DNA of 64,000 nt from an uncultured Clostridia bacterium. Its GTDB lineage: Bacteria > Bacillota > Clostridia > Christensenellales > UBA1242. The number at the start of each line of letters is the position of its first letter. Within the stretch, counting starts at the first letter, position 1. Below are positions 44,507 to 53,818 of the stretch, in pieces. The DNA is taken from contig CAKVFE010000001.1 in NCBI GenBank assembly GCA_934746645.1, positions 744,001-808,000 on the forward strand, written 5' to 3'. The notes under the pieces are model-generated. The model was given only the letters and a program-made list of their open reading frames with translations, did not search any database and had not been told where the DNA came from. A program made the translations under genes and the position numbers.

Positions 44507-46672
44507 ATGGAATTAGAAAAAGAGTTTTTAGATAATATCAATAGTTTATATGGCAAAGACGGAAGCGAAATTATTGTTAAAGCTTTTAATTTTGCTCAAA
44601 ACAAACATAAAGGACAAGTAAGAGATGATGGACAAGAATATATTGTTCATCCATATAATGTTGCAAAAATCCTAGTTGACACTAAAGCAGATGTAGTAAG
44701 CGTTGTTAGTGGGCTTTTGCATGACTGTATAGAAGATACCAATTGTACCGAACAAGAAATCAAAGACAACTTTGGTGATGTTGTATGCAATATTTGTACT
44801 GGTGCATCTAAAGTAGAACTTATCAAACAAGCTCGTTTAAAAAATCCAGATGAATTAGAAAATCTAAGAAAAATGTTTTTGGCTTTAGGCAAAGACGCTC
44901 GTGTAGCATTTGTTAAACTTGCTGATAGACTAGACAATATGCAATCTTTAGACCATAAAGATAGAGAAAAACAAGTTAAAATAGCTCAAGAAACATTGGA
45001 TATATATGTACCAATAGCAGAAAGATTGGGTATGAACAAATTTAAGCATACCCTAGAAGATTTATGCTTTAAATATATATTCCCAGAAGAATATAAAGAA
45101 GTTAATAAATATCTTGATGACAACTATAAAAAGAGTGAAAACATCATAAAAGATATTAGACAAAAAATAGAAAATTTGGCAAAAGAATATGGTATAGACG
45201 CAAGAATTCAAAGCCGTATAAAAAGTAGTTTTGGTGTATTTAAAAAGACTAGAGCTAAAGGTAGAGCCAATGTATTAGATGTTATCGCTCACAGAATTAT
45301 TGTTAAAGAAGTTAAAGATTGTTATACAATGTTGGGTGCTGTCCACAATTTGTGGCAACCAGTAGAAGGTCGTATAAAAGACTATATTGCTATGCCTAAG
45401 AAAAATCTATATATGTCTTTGCATACAACAGTTATATATCCAACTGAAAATGGTGGTATACCATTTGAAATTCAAATTCGTACTGAAGAAATGCATATCT
45501 ATTGTGAATATGGTATGGCTGCGCATTGGATGTATAAAGAACACGGCTCTAAAGCTAATAAAGTAGATGGCAATAGTGCAATCTACAATATGAAAAAACA
45601 GATGAGTCAGACAAGTAGTAAAGTAATGCAAGAAAACGAATCAGACGAATTTTTGCAAATTATTAAAACTGGATTCTATGATAACAAAATATTTGTATTT
45701 ACTCCTAATCTTAATGTTGTTGAACTTCCAGAAGGTTCTATACCACTAGACTTTGCTTACGCTGTTCATACCGGACTAGGCAATAGATGTATTGGTGCAA
45801 AAGTTAATGACAAAATGGTGCCTATAGCAACTACATTAAATACTGCAGACATTGTAGAAATTTTGACTCAGACAGGTAAAGGACCTTCAAGAGATTGGAT
45901 AAAATTGTGTAAGAGTCGTGGTGCTATAGCTAAGATTAAAAACTACTTCAAAAAAGAAAAACGAGAAGAAAATATTAAGATAGGTAAAGATATCTTAGAA
46001 GAACAAGCAAAGCGTAAAGGATATCAGTTGTCCAAACTTTTGGAAGATAAAGAAACTTTAACAGAAGTTGCTGTAAGATATCATTTGTTGGGATTAGAAG
46101 AAATATATGCTGCTGTAGGTTATGGTGGTATTACAGCAACTCAAGTTTTGGGTAAATTTATTTCTAAACAACAAAAGCTACAAAAAGAAGAAAAGAAAGC
46201 GACTCTTATAGCTGAAAACGAACATAACAAAACAACAGATACAAGCGTTATTATTGATGGACACGATGACTTGTTGAAGAAGGTCGCAAAATGCTGTAAT
46301 CCAATACCGGGTGATGATATTGTGGGCTATGTAAGTAGAGGTAGAGGTGTTACTATCCATAGAAGAGATTGTTCTACATTAGCTAATTTGGAAAATGGTA
46401 GAATTGTTGAAACAACTTGGAATAAAAATATTTTGAGCGAAGTATACAATACCAACTTTAAGATTATTGCAAAAAACTCTTCCGGTGTGCTTAACAAAAT
46501 ATCTATGAAGATAGCAGACAACAAGATTGATATTACCTATATTAAAGGCGAAATAACAAAGACTGGTGACGCTATAATCAATGTTGGAGTAAAAGTTAAA
46601 TCTCGTAACGATTTGATAGATTTGCTTAACAAGATAAAGTCTATACCAGAAGTATATGATGTTATAAGATAA
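44507..46672 (+). CDS. rel: bifunctional (p)ppGpp synthetase/hydrolase Rel
   Basis: Makes and destroys the stringent-response alarmones. Domains in order: HD hydrolase (about residues 25-180: VHPYNVA, LLHDCIEDT, KLADRLDN), synthetase (about 235-350: DVIAHRIIV, RIKDYIAMPKKNLYMSLHTTV, FEIQIRT), TGS (about 390-450: VFTPNLNVVELPEGSIPLDFAYAVHT), a zinc-finger/helical part with KCCNPIPGDDIVGY, and a C-terminal ACT domain. Both active sites look intact and the length, 721, is normal. The usual neighbours (apt, dtd, recJ) are absent; a small HD paralogue sits just upstream instead. Confidence 0.96.
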   Translation: MELEKEFLDNINSLYGKDGSEIIVKAFNFAQNKHKGQVRDDGQEYIVHPYNVAKILVDTKADVVSVVSGLLHDCIEDTNCTEQEIKDNFGDVVCNICTGASKVELIKQARLKNPDELENLRKMFLALGKDARVAFVKLADRLDNMQSLDHKDREKQVKIAQETLDIYVPIAERLGMNKFKHTLEDLCFKYIFPEEYKEVNKYLDDNYKKSENIIKDIRQKIENLAKEYGIDARIQSRIKSSFGVFKKTRAKGRANVLDVIAHRIIVKEVKDCYTMLGAVHNLWQPVEGRIKDYIAMPKKNLYMSLHTTVIYPTENGGIPFEIQIRTEEMHIYCEYGMAAHWMYKEHGSKANKVDGNSAIYNMKKQMSQTSSKVMQENESDEFLQIIKTGFYDNKIFVFTPNLNVVELPEGSIPLDFAYAVHTGLGNRCIGAKVNDKMVPIATTLNTADIVEILTQTGKGPSRDWIKLCKSRGAIAKIKNYFKKEKREENIKIGKDILEEQAKRKGYQLSKLLEDKETLTEVAVRYHLLGLEEIYAAVGYGGITATQVLGKFISKQQKLQKEEKKATLIAENEHNKTTDTSVIIDGHDDLLKKVAKCCNPIPGDDIVGYVSRGRGVTIHRRDCSTLANLENGRIVETTWNKNILSEVYNTNFKIIAKNSSGVLNKISMKIADNKIDITYIKGEITKTGDAIINVGVKVKSRNDLIDLLNKIKSIPEVYDVIR

Positions 46673-46743
46673 TAAAATATTGATATATAATATTTAATTA
46701 TTAAATTATTTATTAATAATAATATAACTAAAATAATTGATAT

Positions 46744-46778
46744 AAAAAAAGGCTTGAAGAATATTCAAGTCTTTTTAT
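46744..46778. terminator. bidirectional intrinsic terminator
   Basis: AAAGGCTTGAA pairs with TTCAAGTCTTT (one mismatch), with T-runs on both sides; it ends rel and the phosphoesterase operon. Confidence 0.85.
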
Positions 46779-46794
46779 TTTTTAATTAATTTAA

Positions 46795-47010
46795 TTATTT
46801 ATTTTTTACTTTTTTAAGTAATTCTTCAACCACATTTAAAGAATCTGGGTCTTTTAAATTGCTAGCTAATACACCAATTATTTCTAGCATAGCACCTCTT
46901 CTTTCTTCTTTCTTAATAGATTCTGCTATTGTGGTAAGTGGTTCACCACATTTTGGACAGAAATTGTATCCGTTTTTTAATTCACATTTACACTTTTTGC
47001 AATTTTCCAT
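46795..47010 (-). CDS. small zinc-ribbon protein
   Basis: Protein of 71 residues with a four-cysteine zinc ribbon at the N-terminus (CKKC and CPKC) and a helical C-terminal half (AMLEIIGVLASN...VVEELLKKV). AGGAG precedes the ATG. It is 13 bases downstream of the phosphoesterase paralogue and third in that operon, so it may be an accessory or nucleic-acid-binding partner; no function is known. Confidence 0.65.
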   Translation of the reverse strand: MENCKKCKCELKNGYNFCPKCGEPLTTIAESIKKEERRGAMLEIIGVLASNLKDPDSLNVVEELLKKVKNK

Positions 47011-47023
47011 ATTTCACTCCTAA

Positions 47024-48178
47024 CTATTTTCTTTTAGTGATTGTTTCGTAAGCTTTAATCTTATCATCTTTTATTTTACTCTCAACTAAGTCATATAGGC
47101 AACGATTTCTTTCAAGTTGTTCAGCCAATTTTAATTCAGCTGGGTCAGGAGTTTCTAGGAACATAGAACTTCCATAAGCTTTGCTTATTGTTCCATCGTC
47201 TTCTAGAGTTAAGGTTAATTCATCGTGAGTTTTAGAAGCAAGAGTAGGTTTTTTGCCTTTTGGAGTTTCGTTGTAAACTTTAACACTTGACATACTATAA
47301 TGGTCTGCATCAATTAGACCAGTTACATTGCCGTTGAAGTCTATAGAAAATACATTAGGGAATTTAGGACCATTGTTTTTAATAGATGCTGATAAGTATC
47401 CACTAACACTAGTTGCTTTAGATAAAGCATTGTTGGTTCTAAGTTCTACAGGGTAGTGCATCAATTTGCCTTTGCTGTTTACTCTTTCAAATTGTACTAT
47501 TTCTTGTACGCCTTCATTGACATAATATAGTTTTGAAGTATCAAGTTTTTCATCAGTTTTTAAAGTGTCAATAACTTCTTGAATAACATCTCTACCATCA
47601 AGAACTTTCATAATATTGTTTTCTTGTGCTCCACGCATAAATACAATATGTGCATCGCTCTTTAGTAGTCTTTTAGTGATTTTAATAATTTCTTTTTGTC
47701 TTAAGTTGATACCAAACCACAAAACTTTGTTGTCGTCAGTAATATCAGCTTTTGTAAGTTCGCTCATCTTCCATTGCCAGCCAAATAAGTCACCAGCAAA
47801 TACAACAACTTTTTCAACGCCTGTTTCAGTTTTTTCTAGTCTGCTTTCAAAATCTTGTAGGAATTTTTCATCTCTAATAGATTTGCCAGGGTTGGAAGTA
47901 TCAAATATATTTAAACTTGATAATGGCAACAACTCAACATGTCTACAATCACTAGGGATAGTGATAGTAACATTGGATAAGTTGGTTGTAGATTTTTTGC
48001 TAAGCTTTTTAGCAAAATCCATACGAGTAGCAAGTGATACTTTGTCTAGTTCGTCAGCTGTTGCTAAGTTTACCTTTTTAGGAGTTTCTCCACTCTTAGG
48101 GAAGTTACCCTTTTTGTAAAGCTCCATTATTTTTGGTTTTTTCTTATCAGAAGTATATGGATTTATATGTTCACTCAT
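47024..48178 (-). CDS. metallophosphoesterase-like protein, probably inactive
   Basis: Protein of 384 residues that looks like a calcineurin-like phosphoesterase which has lost its metal site. VVVFAGDLFGW stands for the GDxxD block, but IVFMRGAQENN replaces GNHD/E, SLNIFD replaces the first DxH, and no GHTH block is found near the expected place. Residues 1-60 are Lys-rich. Its ATG overlaps the stop of the active paralogue (ATGA), and GGAGG precedes it. A structural or regulatory partner role for the enzyme upstream is inferred. Confidence 0.55.
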   Translation of the reverse strand: MSEHINPYTSDKKKPKIMELYKKGNFPKSGETPKKVNLATADELDKVSLATRMDFAKKLSKKSTTNLSNVTITIPSDCRHVELLPLSSLNIFDTSNPGKSIRDEKFLQDFESRLEKTETGVEKVVVFAGDLFGWQWKMSELTKADITDDNKVLWFGINLRQKEIIKITKRLLKSDAHIVFMRGAQENNIMKVLDGRDVIQEVIDTLKTDEKLDTSKLYYVNEGVQEIVQFERVNSKGKLMHYPVELRTNNALSKATSVSGYLSASIKNNGPKFPNVFSIDFNGNVTGLIDADHYSMSSVKVYNETPKGKKPTLASKTHDELTLTLEDDGTISKAYGSSMFLETPDPAELKLAEQLERNRCLYDLVESKIKDDKIKAYETITKRK

Positions 48179-49296
48179 CTGTTCATACCTCCATTGTTGG
48201 CTTTAGTAACTAGTTCTACTAATGTAGAAGTTTTGTTTTCTTGTGTTACTTCTTTTTCAATCTTAGTTGAGTCTAAATAATAATTAGCTAATACCATTTG
48301 TGCGTTTAAGCAAAGCTTTCCGTCTTCCTTAAACATCTCCATAGGAGCAATTTTTGGTATAAATTTATTATTTTCGTGTTCGTTGGTTTTGTAGTAAGGA
48401 TTTGGTTTCATCTTAACTACAGCCATAAAAGCATTAGGGTGTGCTTGTCCCATATTAACTGCTGCAGCATAGTCGCTATCTGCTTGCAATGTTGGACATA
48501 CCATAATTACTTTTTCCTTTGTAGTACTACCAATAGTACGATTGTATCTGTCTTTGATAGGTTCTTCATATCTAACAGATGTTATAGCTCCCTTAGGTGG
48601 GTGAGTGTGTCCTGTAATAGCTAAATCTACATGACATTTTGTAAACACTCTATCAATTTGAGATTTCATAACATCTAGAGATTTTGCTGTGCCACCACCT
48701 TTACCAGCCCCGTGCATTGCAGCAACAACAAATTTACCTTTTTGTGTGCTACCTTCGATAGGCATATTAAATGTGATAAGTGCATTGTGTTCTACAAAAG
48801 GAACTTGTAAACGATTGGCTAAAATCTTTAATACAGAAACATTGGTATCAACACCACGCTTAGAATCTTTAGAATCGTGGTTACCAGGTGTAACTGCTAC
48901 TATTTTGCCTTGTTTTGCTAATGGTAAAAATTTGTTATACAAATAATCAACTATTTCTTCTGGTGGTAAGTTTTCATCGTGAGTATTAGATACGCTTGTT
49001 TGAGTAGCGTTATCGAAAATATCTCCGTTAAGAATAACTGCAGAGTTGTATGTATCTCTAACAGTTTTTACCCAAGTATCAAACAAGTCTAGTCTTGCAT
49101 TGATATTGCCTGCGTGTAAGTCAGGAAGTGGGAATAGAATGATTGAACTATACAACCAATTAACATCAATATCTGTTACTACATCAAGTGGAGCGTAAGC
49201 AGATAAGATTTGTTCGTTGCGACTTTGTCTTAATTGATCTTTTGTTTTGTCAACTTTTACATTAGGTGCAAAATATTCAACAACTTTGTTATTCAT
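48175..49296 (-). CDS. metallophosphoesterase, calcineurin-like
   Basis: Soluble dinuclear-metal phosphoesterase of 373 residues with all family motifs: FPLPDLHAGN (DxH), ILNGDIFDN (GDxxD), TPGNHDSKD (GNHD), AAMHGAG and ITGHTHPPKG (GHTH). The core has the size of the Mre11/SbcD-like and phage-type enzymes rather than small YfcE types, and there is an extra C-terminal domain (about 290-373). Substrate unknown; no sbcC lies nearby. AAGGAG precedes the ATG. It heads a three-gene operon. Confidence 0.85.
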   Translation of the reverse strand: MNNKVVEYFAPNVKVDKTKDQLRQSRNEQILSAYAPLDVVTDIDVNWLYSSIILFPLPDLHAGNINARLDLFDTWVKTVRDTYNSAVILNGDIFDNATQTSVSNTHDENLPPEEIVDYLYNKFLPLAKQGKIVAVTPGNHDSKDSKRGVDTNVSVLKILANRLQVPFVEHNALITFNMPIEGSTQKGKFVVAAMHGAGKGGGTAKSLDVMKSQIDRVFTKCHVDLAITGHTHPPKGAITSVRYEEPIKDRYNRTIGSTTKEKVIMVCPTLQADSDYAAAVNMGQAHPNAFMAVVKMKPNPYYKTNEHENNKFIPKIAPMEMFKEDGKLCLNAQMVLANYYLDSTKIEKEVTQENKTSTLVELVTKANNGGMNR

Positions 49297-49419
49297 ATTG
49301 ACTCCTTATATTTTGTTACACTCTAATTATACTTCAAAATGACTCATTTTGCAATACCCAATATTATTATTAGTTGTTTTTATTTCTTTATATTAATATA
49401 TATAATTTAAATATGGGTA

Positions 49420-49448
49420 TTGAAATTTTGTGGACAATTTGATACAAT
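49420..49448 (+). promoter_or_regulatory. promoter of the PHP gene
   Basis: TTGAAA (49420-49425), 17 bases, TACAAT (49443-49448). Confidence 0.65.
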
Positions 49449-49484
49449 TATAGTAATAAAAGAAATTTTTGGGGAGGTAATAGC

Positions 49485-51200
49485 ATGGGTAAAAATAGAT
49501 TTGCTTCAAAATCTAATAAATTTAAAAGCAAACAACAAAGTGCTAACTCTACAAACAAAAAGAATGTTCAAAAGTTTGCCCCTAACAATAGAAAGAATTT
49601 TCAAAATGTTAACTCTAACAATATAAGAAATGTTCAAGATGTTAACCCTACTAGTAGACCAAGTGAACCAAGAACTAAACCGATTGTGGAAAATGTTGCA
49701 GATTATCATACTCATAGTGGTGGTATGTATCCTACATCAGATAGACTTAAAGTAACAGGCTTTTCTAAAGAAGATGGTGTACTGCTAGGTAAAGATTTTT
49801 CTACAGAGGGTGGACTTATAGGTGGTAGCCACGATGCTTCTGGTGCTTTAGACCAATCTATTGTTGCATTTAAAACTTTGGCTCATGGCAAAACTATGGC
49901 TGTTACCGAACATAATACTATGGGAAGTATTGCTGTTTTGTTAAATCATCTTAATGAAAAGATAGACATATACAATGATGAAAACAATTCCAATTTTCCT
50001 AAATATGACTTTAAACGAGTAATACATCGTATCAATGGTGTCAATATTATACCAGCTGTAGAAATAACCTGTGTTGTTCCAGGTATAATGAGTGATAAAG
50101 GTAAAGACTTAAAAGTACATATGCTTGTATATGGTGCAAGGTTTGATTCTAATGGTATGTTCCATAGATTGCTTAAAGCAAAACATCACAATGACTTATT
50201 GAGAGACCAAGGACTATTTAAGATAATAGAAAAACAATTTGGAACAATATTTAGTGAAGATACTATTAAAGAATATGTTATTAAAAAACAAAAAGAGGTT
50301 CCGGGATTTGGACAATTTGGACCAAAGAATGTTGTAGACTTTTTACAAGAAAAGGGTATAAGTTTACCAATGACTTATGAAGAAATTAGAAGGATGTTGA
50401 AGTCTGCTCCCGAGCCACAAAGATTGCAGTTGAGCATAGAAGATGTTATTAAAGTAGCACATTCTTGTGGTGGTATATGTATTTTGGCACATCCACATAT
50501 CAACTTAGACCGTATTGGAGTACGCAGACCAAAAGGTTGTACTCAACTTCAAAGACAAGCAATACTAAATAACGAAAAGAAGAAAGTTATTAAAAGACTT
50601 TTGTCTTTCAATATAGATGGTTTTGAAATGGTATGTAATTCTGCTACAGAAGAAGCCAACCAGATTATAAAAGATGCTGTTAGAGAATGTAGACTTGATC
50701 GTTCAATATTATACACGGCAGGAAGTGATACACACTTTAATGCTGGTGACAATTTGTTAAGTAAAACAAGATTGGGCAGAACTAAACAAGGTATCATCAA
50801 TGGTGACTATCAATCAAAATTCTTTGGGGAAATCTTAAAACTAGACAATGCTAGAAAAGAGGGTAAAATAACCTATAGAAGTACACCATTTTATTCTGCA
50901 AAAGAAATTGAAAATATTGTATATAAATATGAAGGAACAGCTAAAGCTTATCAAGAATCATTTGCGCAAGGTGTATCCAACTTTAACGATGTTGTTGATA
51001 TGGTGACTAAGGAAAAATCATTTGAAGCTATTCCACGAAACAAAAACATTACAAATTATTCTAATTATGAAGCTTCGGTTGATGCTCAATATGGTCCTTT
51101 ATATACGCCAATCGTAAATATGAGTACTAGTAATACTTATACTGTACCTAGTAGTTTTCCTATGGATAAGATAAAAAATCCTAACGACAAAACTAAATAG
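49485..51200 (+). CDS. PHP-domain phosphoesterase with basic N-terminal tail
   Basis: Protein of 571 residues. The first 75 residues are Lys/Asn/Gln-rich and almost certainly disordered. The PHP domain follows with its metal motifs in order: DYHTHSGG, MAVTEHNT, IPAVEIT, ICILAHPHIN and TAGSDTHF. Long inserts and a C-terminal part of about 130 residues have no match that I know. PHP enzymes cut phosphate esters of nucleotides or act as polymerase-linked exonucleases; which applies here is open. GGGGAGG gives a strong start. It is divergent from the phosphoesterase operon. Confidence 0.8.
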   Translation: MGKNRFASKSNKFKSKQQSANSTNKKNVQKFAPNNRKNFQNVNSNNIRNVQDVNPTSRPSEPRTKPIVENVADYHTHSGGMYPTSDRLKVTGFSKEDGVLLGKDFSTEGGLIGGSHDASGALDQSIVAFKTLAHGKTMAVTEHNTMGSIAVLLNHLNEKIDIYNDENNSNFPKYDFKRVIHRINGVNIIPAVEITCVVPGIMSDKGKDLKVHMLVYGARFDSNGMFHRLLKAKHHNDLLRDQGLFKIIEKQFGTIFSEDTIKEYVIKKQKEVPGFGQFGPKNVVDFLQEKGISLPMTYEEIRRMLKSAPEPQRLQLSIEDVIKVAHSCGGICILAHPHINLDRIGVRRPKGCTQLQRQAILNNEKKKVIKRLLSFNIDGFEMVCNSATEEANQIIKDAVRECRLDRSILYTAGSDTHFNAGDNLLSKTRLGRTKQGIINGDYQSKFFGEILKLDNARKEGKITYRSTPFYSAKEIENIVYKYEGTAKAYQESFAQGVSNFNDVVDMVTKEKSFEAIPRNKNITNYSNYEASVDAQYGPLYTPIVNMSTSNTYTVPSSFPMDKIKNPNDKTK

Positions 51201-51221
51201 TTATGATAAAAAACAAATTAA

Positions 51222-51248
51222 AAGGAGATAACTGTATCTCCTTTTTTT
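51222..51248 (+). terminator. intrinsic terminator of the PHP gene
   Basis: AAAGGAGATA pairs with TATCTCCTTT across a 3-base loop, followed by T-run. Confidence 0.92.
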
Positions 51249-51389
51249 GTTACAATAATTAATGCTGGTTATTAAATTAAAAGTGATGTTTTATAGGTCA
51301 ATCCAACCTAACAATTGTTTACTACTTAGTATATTTGATATTAAAATTTGAAATAGTATATTTTTAATTCACTTGTCAATAATGATATT

Positions 51390-52079
51390 ATGAATTGGAC
51401 AGAAATATATAAGTTGTTAATATTTTCTAGTGTGGCAGTTATTTATCTATTTATAATTTCTAAGTTTATGGGTAAAAAGCAAATAGCACAATTGGAATTT
51501 ATAGATTATGTTATGGGTATATCTATAGGTTCTATTTCTGCCGAAATGGCAACTGATGTTACAGATACTCCGTGGTACTATTATATTATAGGTATGACTA
51601 TCTTCTTTTTATTTGATTTGATGGTGTCATATATAGGAAGAAAAGGTCCGGCACTAAAACACTTTTTTAAAGGTAAACCAGAAGTTATTATTTATGATGG
51701 AATGTTGCAGTATAAAACTTTAAAGAAAAGCAAATTAGATGTTAACGAAGTTATTGCTATGTGTAGAGAAAAAGGATATTTTGATATAAGCGATGTTGCG
51801 TATGCTATATTTGAAACAAGTGGCAATTTAAGTATTATGCCAAAAAGTAATCAAAAGCCTATAGTTATTGAAGATATGGAAAAACACTTACCACCAGCAA
51901 GTTTGCCGTATTATCTCATAGTTGATGGCGTAATATCTTATAGTAGTTTAAGAACTCTAAATAAAGATGAGCAATGGTTGTATAAGAAAGCAAAGCTAAA
52001 TAAAAAGACAATTAAAAAAGTCATACTTGCTATGTATGACGATAAGAAAGACAAAATCAATCTTCAATATAAAAATTGA
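51390..52079 (+). CDS. DUF421 family membrane protein (YetF/YcaP-like)
   Basis: Membrane protein of 229 residues with three N-terminal helices (to about residue 80) and a soluble DUF421 domain; the block QLEFIDYVMGISIGSISAE and the later GKPEVIIYDG, then SDVAYAIFETSGNLSIMPK, are typical. In spore formers some members affect spore germination, but the function is mostly unknown. There is no Shine-Dalgarno sequence; AATAAT lies exactly 6 bases before the ATG, which would suit a leaderless mRNA. The stop is TGA. Confidence 0.88.
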   Translation: MNWTEIYKLLIFSSVAVIYLFIISKFMGKKQIAQLEFIDYVMGISIGSISAEMATDVTDTPWYYYIIGMTIFFLFDLMVSYIGRKGPALKHFFKGKPEVIIYDGMLQYKTLKKSKLDVNEVIAMCREKGYFDISDVAYAIFETSGNLSIMPKSNQKPIVIEDMEKHLPPASLPYYLIVDGVISYSSLRTLNKDEQWLYKKAKLNKKTIKKVILAMYDDKKDKINLQYKN

Positions 52080-52108
52080 GTTAATGATATTTAAACAAAA
52101 CATAATGT

Positions 52109-52156
52109 ACACTATCTGTATACTTTTTGACAATATGTATATAGATAGTGTTTTTT
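52109..52156 (+). terminator. intrinsic terminator
   Basis: ACACTATCT pairs with AGATAGTGT, with further pairing inside (GTATAC/GTATAT), followed by six T. Confidence 0.85.
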
Positions 52157-52279
52157 AATTTTTAATAAATAATTGATTTAGAGATATATAAAACACAAAT
52201 AATTACATCATATATTAGTTATCTATTTTGTCTATGTTAATATTTATGCTAAACTATCATATATAAAAAGGATATTGAT

Positions 52280-53188
52280 ATGAAATCAAAATTAAAAACT
52301 ATATTAACAATATTGTCTGTTTTATTAGTGTCAGTAATGGCGTGTTTGATGACTATTGTTTTAGTTAATAGAAATAAAGAAAAACCTGTAATACATATTA
52401 TTGCACTTGGTGGACAGACCAACTGTGAAGGCGTGTCTTTAAGCAGTGCATTGGCTACAAAAGTTACTAAATCAAAATATGCACTTTATAGTGAAGGTTT
52501 TAATAATGTAGATATAGTAAGCGTGTCCAATGGTTTAAGTGTAGACCCTATACAAGATTGTAAACTTGGGTTTGGAACTACAGCCAATCACTTTGGTATT
52601 GAAATAGGCATTGCAGATTATTTGTTGGAGCATTATCCGGATAAACAATTTTGCTTAGTTAAAAAAGCAGTCGGTGGTACCGAATTAGGTAAGCACTGGT
52701 CACCTTCTGATGAGAACCCTAATTATGGTATACATCTAAGAACACTTATAACTGGAGTCAATAATACAATTAAGCAATATGAAGATATGGGATACATTGT
52801 AAAAGTTGATGCTTATTGTTTTATGCAAGGTGAAGAAGAAAGTGCTTCAGGTCAAATGTCAGAGTACTACAATGATATCGACAAAATGGTAACCACTTTT
52901 CGAAATGCGTTTGAAAAATACAATGATACTACAATAAGATATATTGATGGTGGTGTATACAATCAAGAACGATTCCAATATGCAGACCAATTAAATGCAA
53001 TTAAAAAAAGTTATGCAGATACAAGTGAATATAATTATTTTATTGACACTGTAGGTATGGAACTTACAAGAAAGAATACCGAGATTGAAGGTGGATATGA
53101 TATCTTCCATTATGATAGTTTATCAATGCTAAGATTAGGTTTGGCTTTTGGAGAAAGAGTTTTAGGAGATGTAGACAATTATAATTAA
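52280..53188 (+). CDS. secreted SASA/CE6-type esterase-like protein with Thr at the nucleophile position
   Basis: An N-terminal membrane helix or uncleaved signal (about residues 8-30) leads to an SGNH-type hydrolase fold of the sialate/acetyl-xylan esterase kind. Family blocks are LGGQTNCEG (normally GQSNxxG), KAVGGTELGKHW, CFMQGEEES (normally QGExD) and a C-terminal HYDSLSMLRLG with the catalytic His. Thr replaces the nucleophile Ser in the first block, so activity is doubtful. It would act on acetylated glycans at the surface. A short ribosome site AAAAGGA precedes the ATG. Confidence 0.7.
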   Translation: MKSKLKTILTILSVLLVSVMACLMTIVLVNRNKEKPVIHIIALGGQTNCEGVSLSSALATKVTKSKYALYSEGFNNVDIVSVSNGLSVDPIQDCKLGFGTTANHFGIEIGIADYLLEHYPDKQFCLVKKAVGGTELGKHWSPSDENPNYGIHLRTLITGVNNTIKQYEDMGYIVKVDAYCFMQGEEESASGQMSEYYNDIDKMVTTFRNAFEKYNDTTIRYIDGGVYNQERFQYADQLNAIKKSYADTSEYNYFIDTVGMELTRKNTEIEGGYDIFHYDSLSMLRLGLAFGERVLGDVDNYN

Positions 53189-53193
53189 AAAAT

Positions 53194-53221
53194 AAAAGCA
53201 CCATTTTGTGGTGCTTTTTTA
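53194..53221. terminator. intrinsic terminator
   Basis: AAAAGCACCA pairs with TGGTGCTTTT, followed by T-run. Confidence 0.88.
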
Positions 53222-53302
53222 TTTTAATTTAACTTACATCTTTGTATTTAAATATAATTAAATCTAAATACAATTAAATCTGTTGTTTTTTATTTTAATT
53301 GA

Positions 53303-53809
53303 CTATCTTTTGCCCATACCAGTGTCACTGGTTTTTAGTCTAGGTGCTGTTGAAATATCATTTGGAATGTTGATATGACTAGCTTCGTCACTTGTAAACA
53401 AATTTTCATACATATCATCTGTCATAATACCATTTCTGTTTTTATCTAGTACAAATGATTTTAACCAAGATGGTTTGAAGTTGACAACTCTAACGGCATA
53501 TTCTTTTACAGCATTTTCAAAGTCTTTGTATCCGTGATTTAGATAATATCCTTTTCCTGCAGCAAAGAACAATACTAGTTTAGGAACCTCAAATTCACAA
53601 AAATAAAATGGTTTTTTAAATGACCTATATAGACATCTTATTTCGTCCATAGATTGTTTGTATTTGAAAAAATGTAAATACTTTTCATCTTCCATATATT
53701 GATGTGTATTTACAGGTGTATCTCTTTTAAAATATGCACCTATACAACCAACATTGCCATTGATAATATTATTAAGTTCGTCTTCACTTAGATATCTGTA
53801 TACTTTCAT
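53303..53809 (-). CDS. hypothetical protein
   Basis: Soluble protein of 168 residues. It opens MKVYRYLSEDELNNIING and has YLHFFKYKQS and YFCEFEVPKLVLFFAAGKGYY; this beta-rich layout with an opening R/Y strand faintly recalls ADP-ribosyltransferase-fold families, but I see no catalytic motif to support that. There is no Shine-Dalgarno sequence; the promoter places the transcript start about 3 bases before the ATG. It is a single gene. Confidence 0.55.
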   Translation of the reverse strand: MKVYRYLSEDELNNIINGNVGCIGAYFKRDTPVNTHQYMEDEKYLHFFKYKQSMDEIRCLYRSFKKPFYFCEFEVPKLVLFFAAGKGYYLNHGYKDFENAVKEYAVRVVNFKPSWLKSFVLDKNRNGIMTDDMYENLFTSDEASHINIPNDISTAPRLKTSDTGMGKR

Positions 53810-53818
53810 AACAATATT

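Noticed and set aside
49420..49626. A 68-codon frame overlapping the start of the PHP gene
   Set aside because: It begins in the promoter and overlaps the clearly translated PHP start with its GGGGAGG site.
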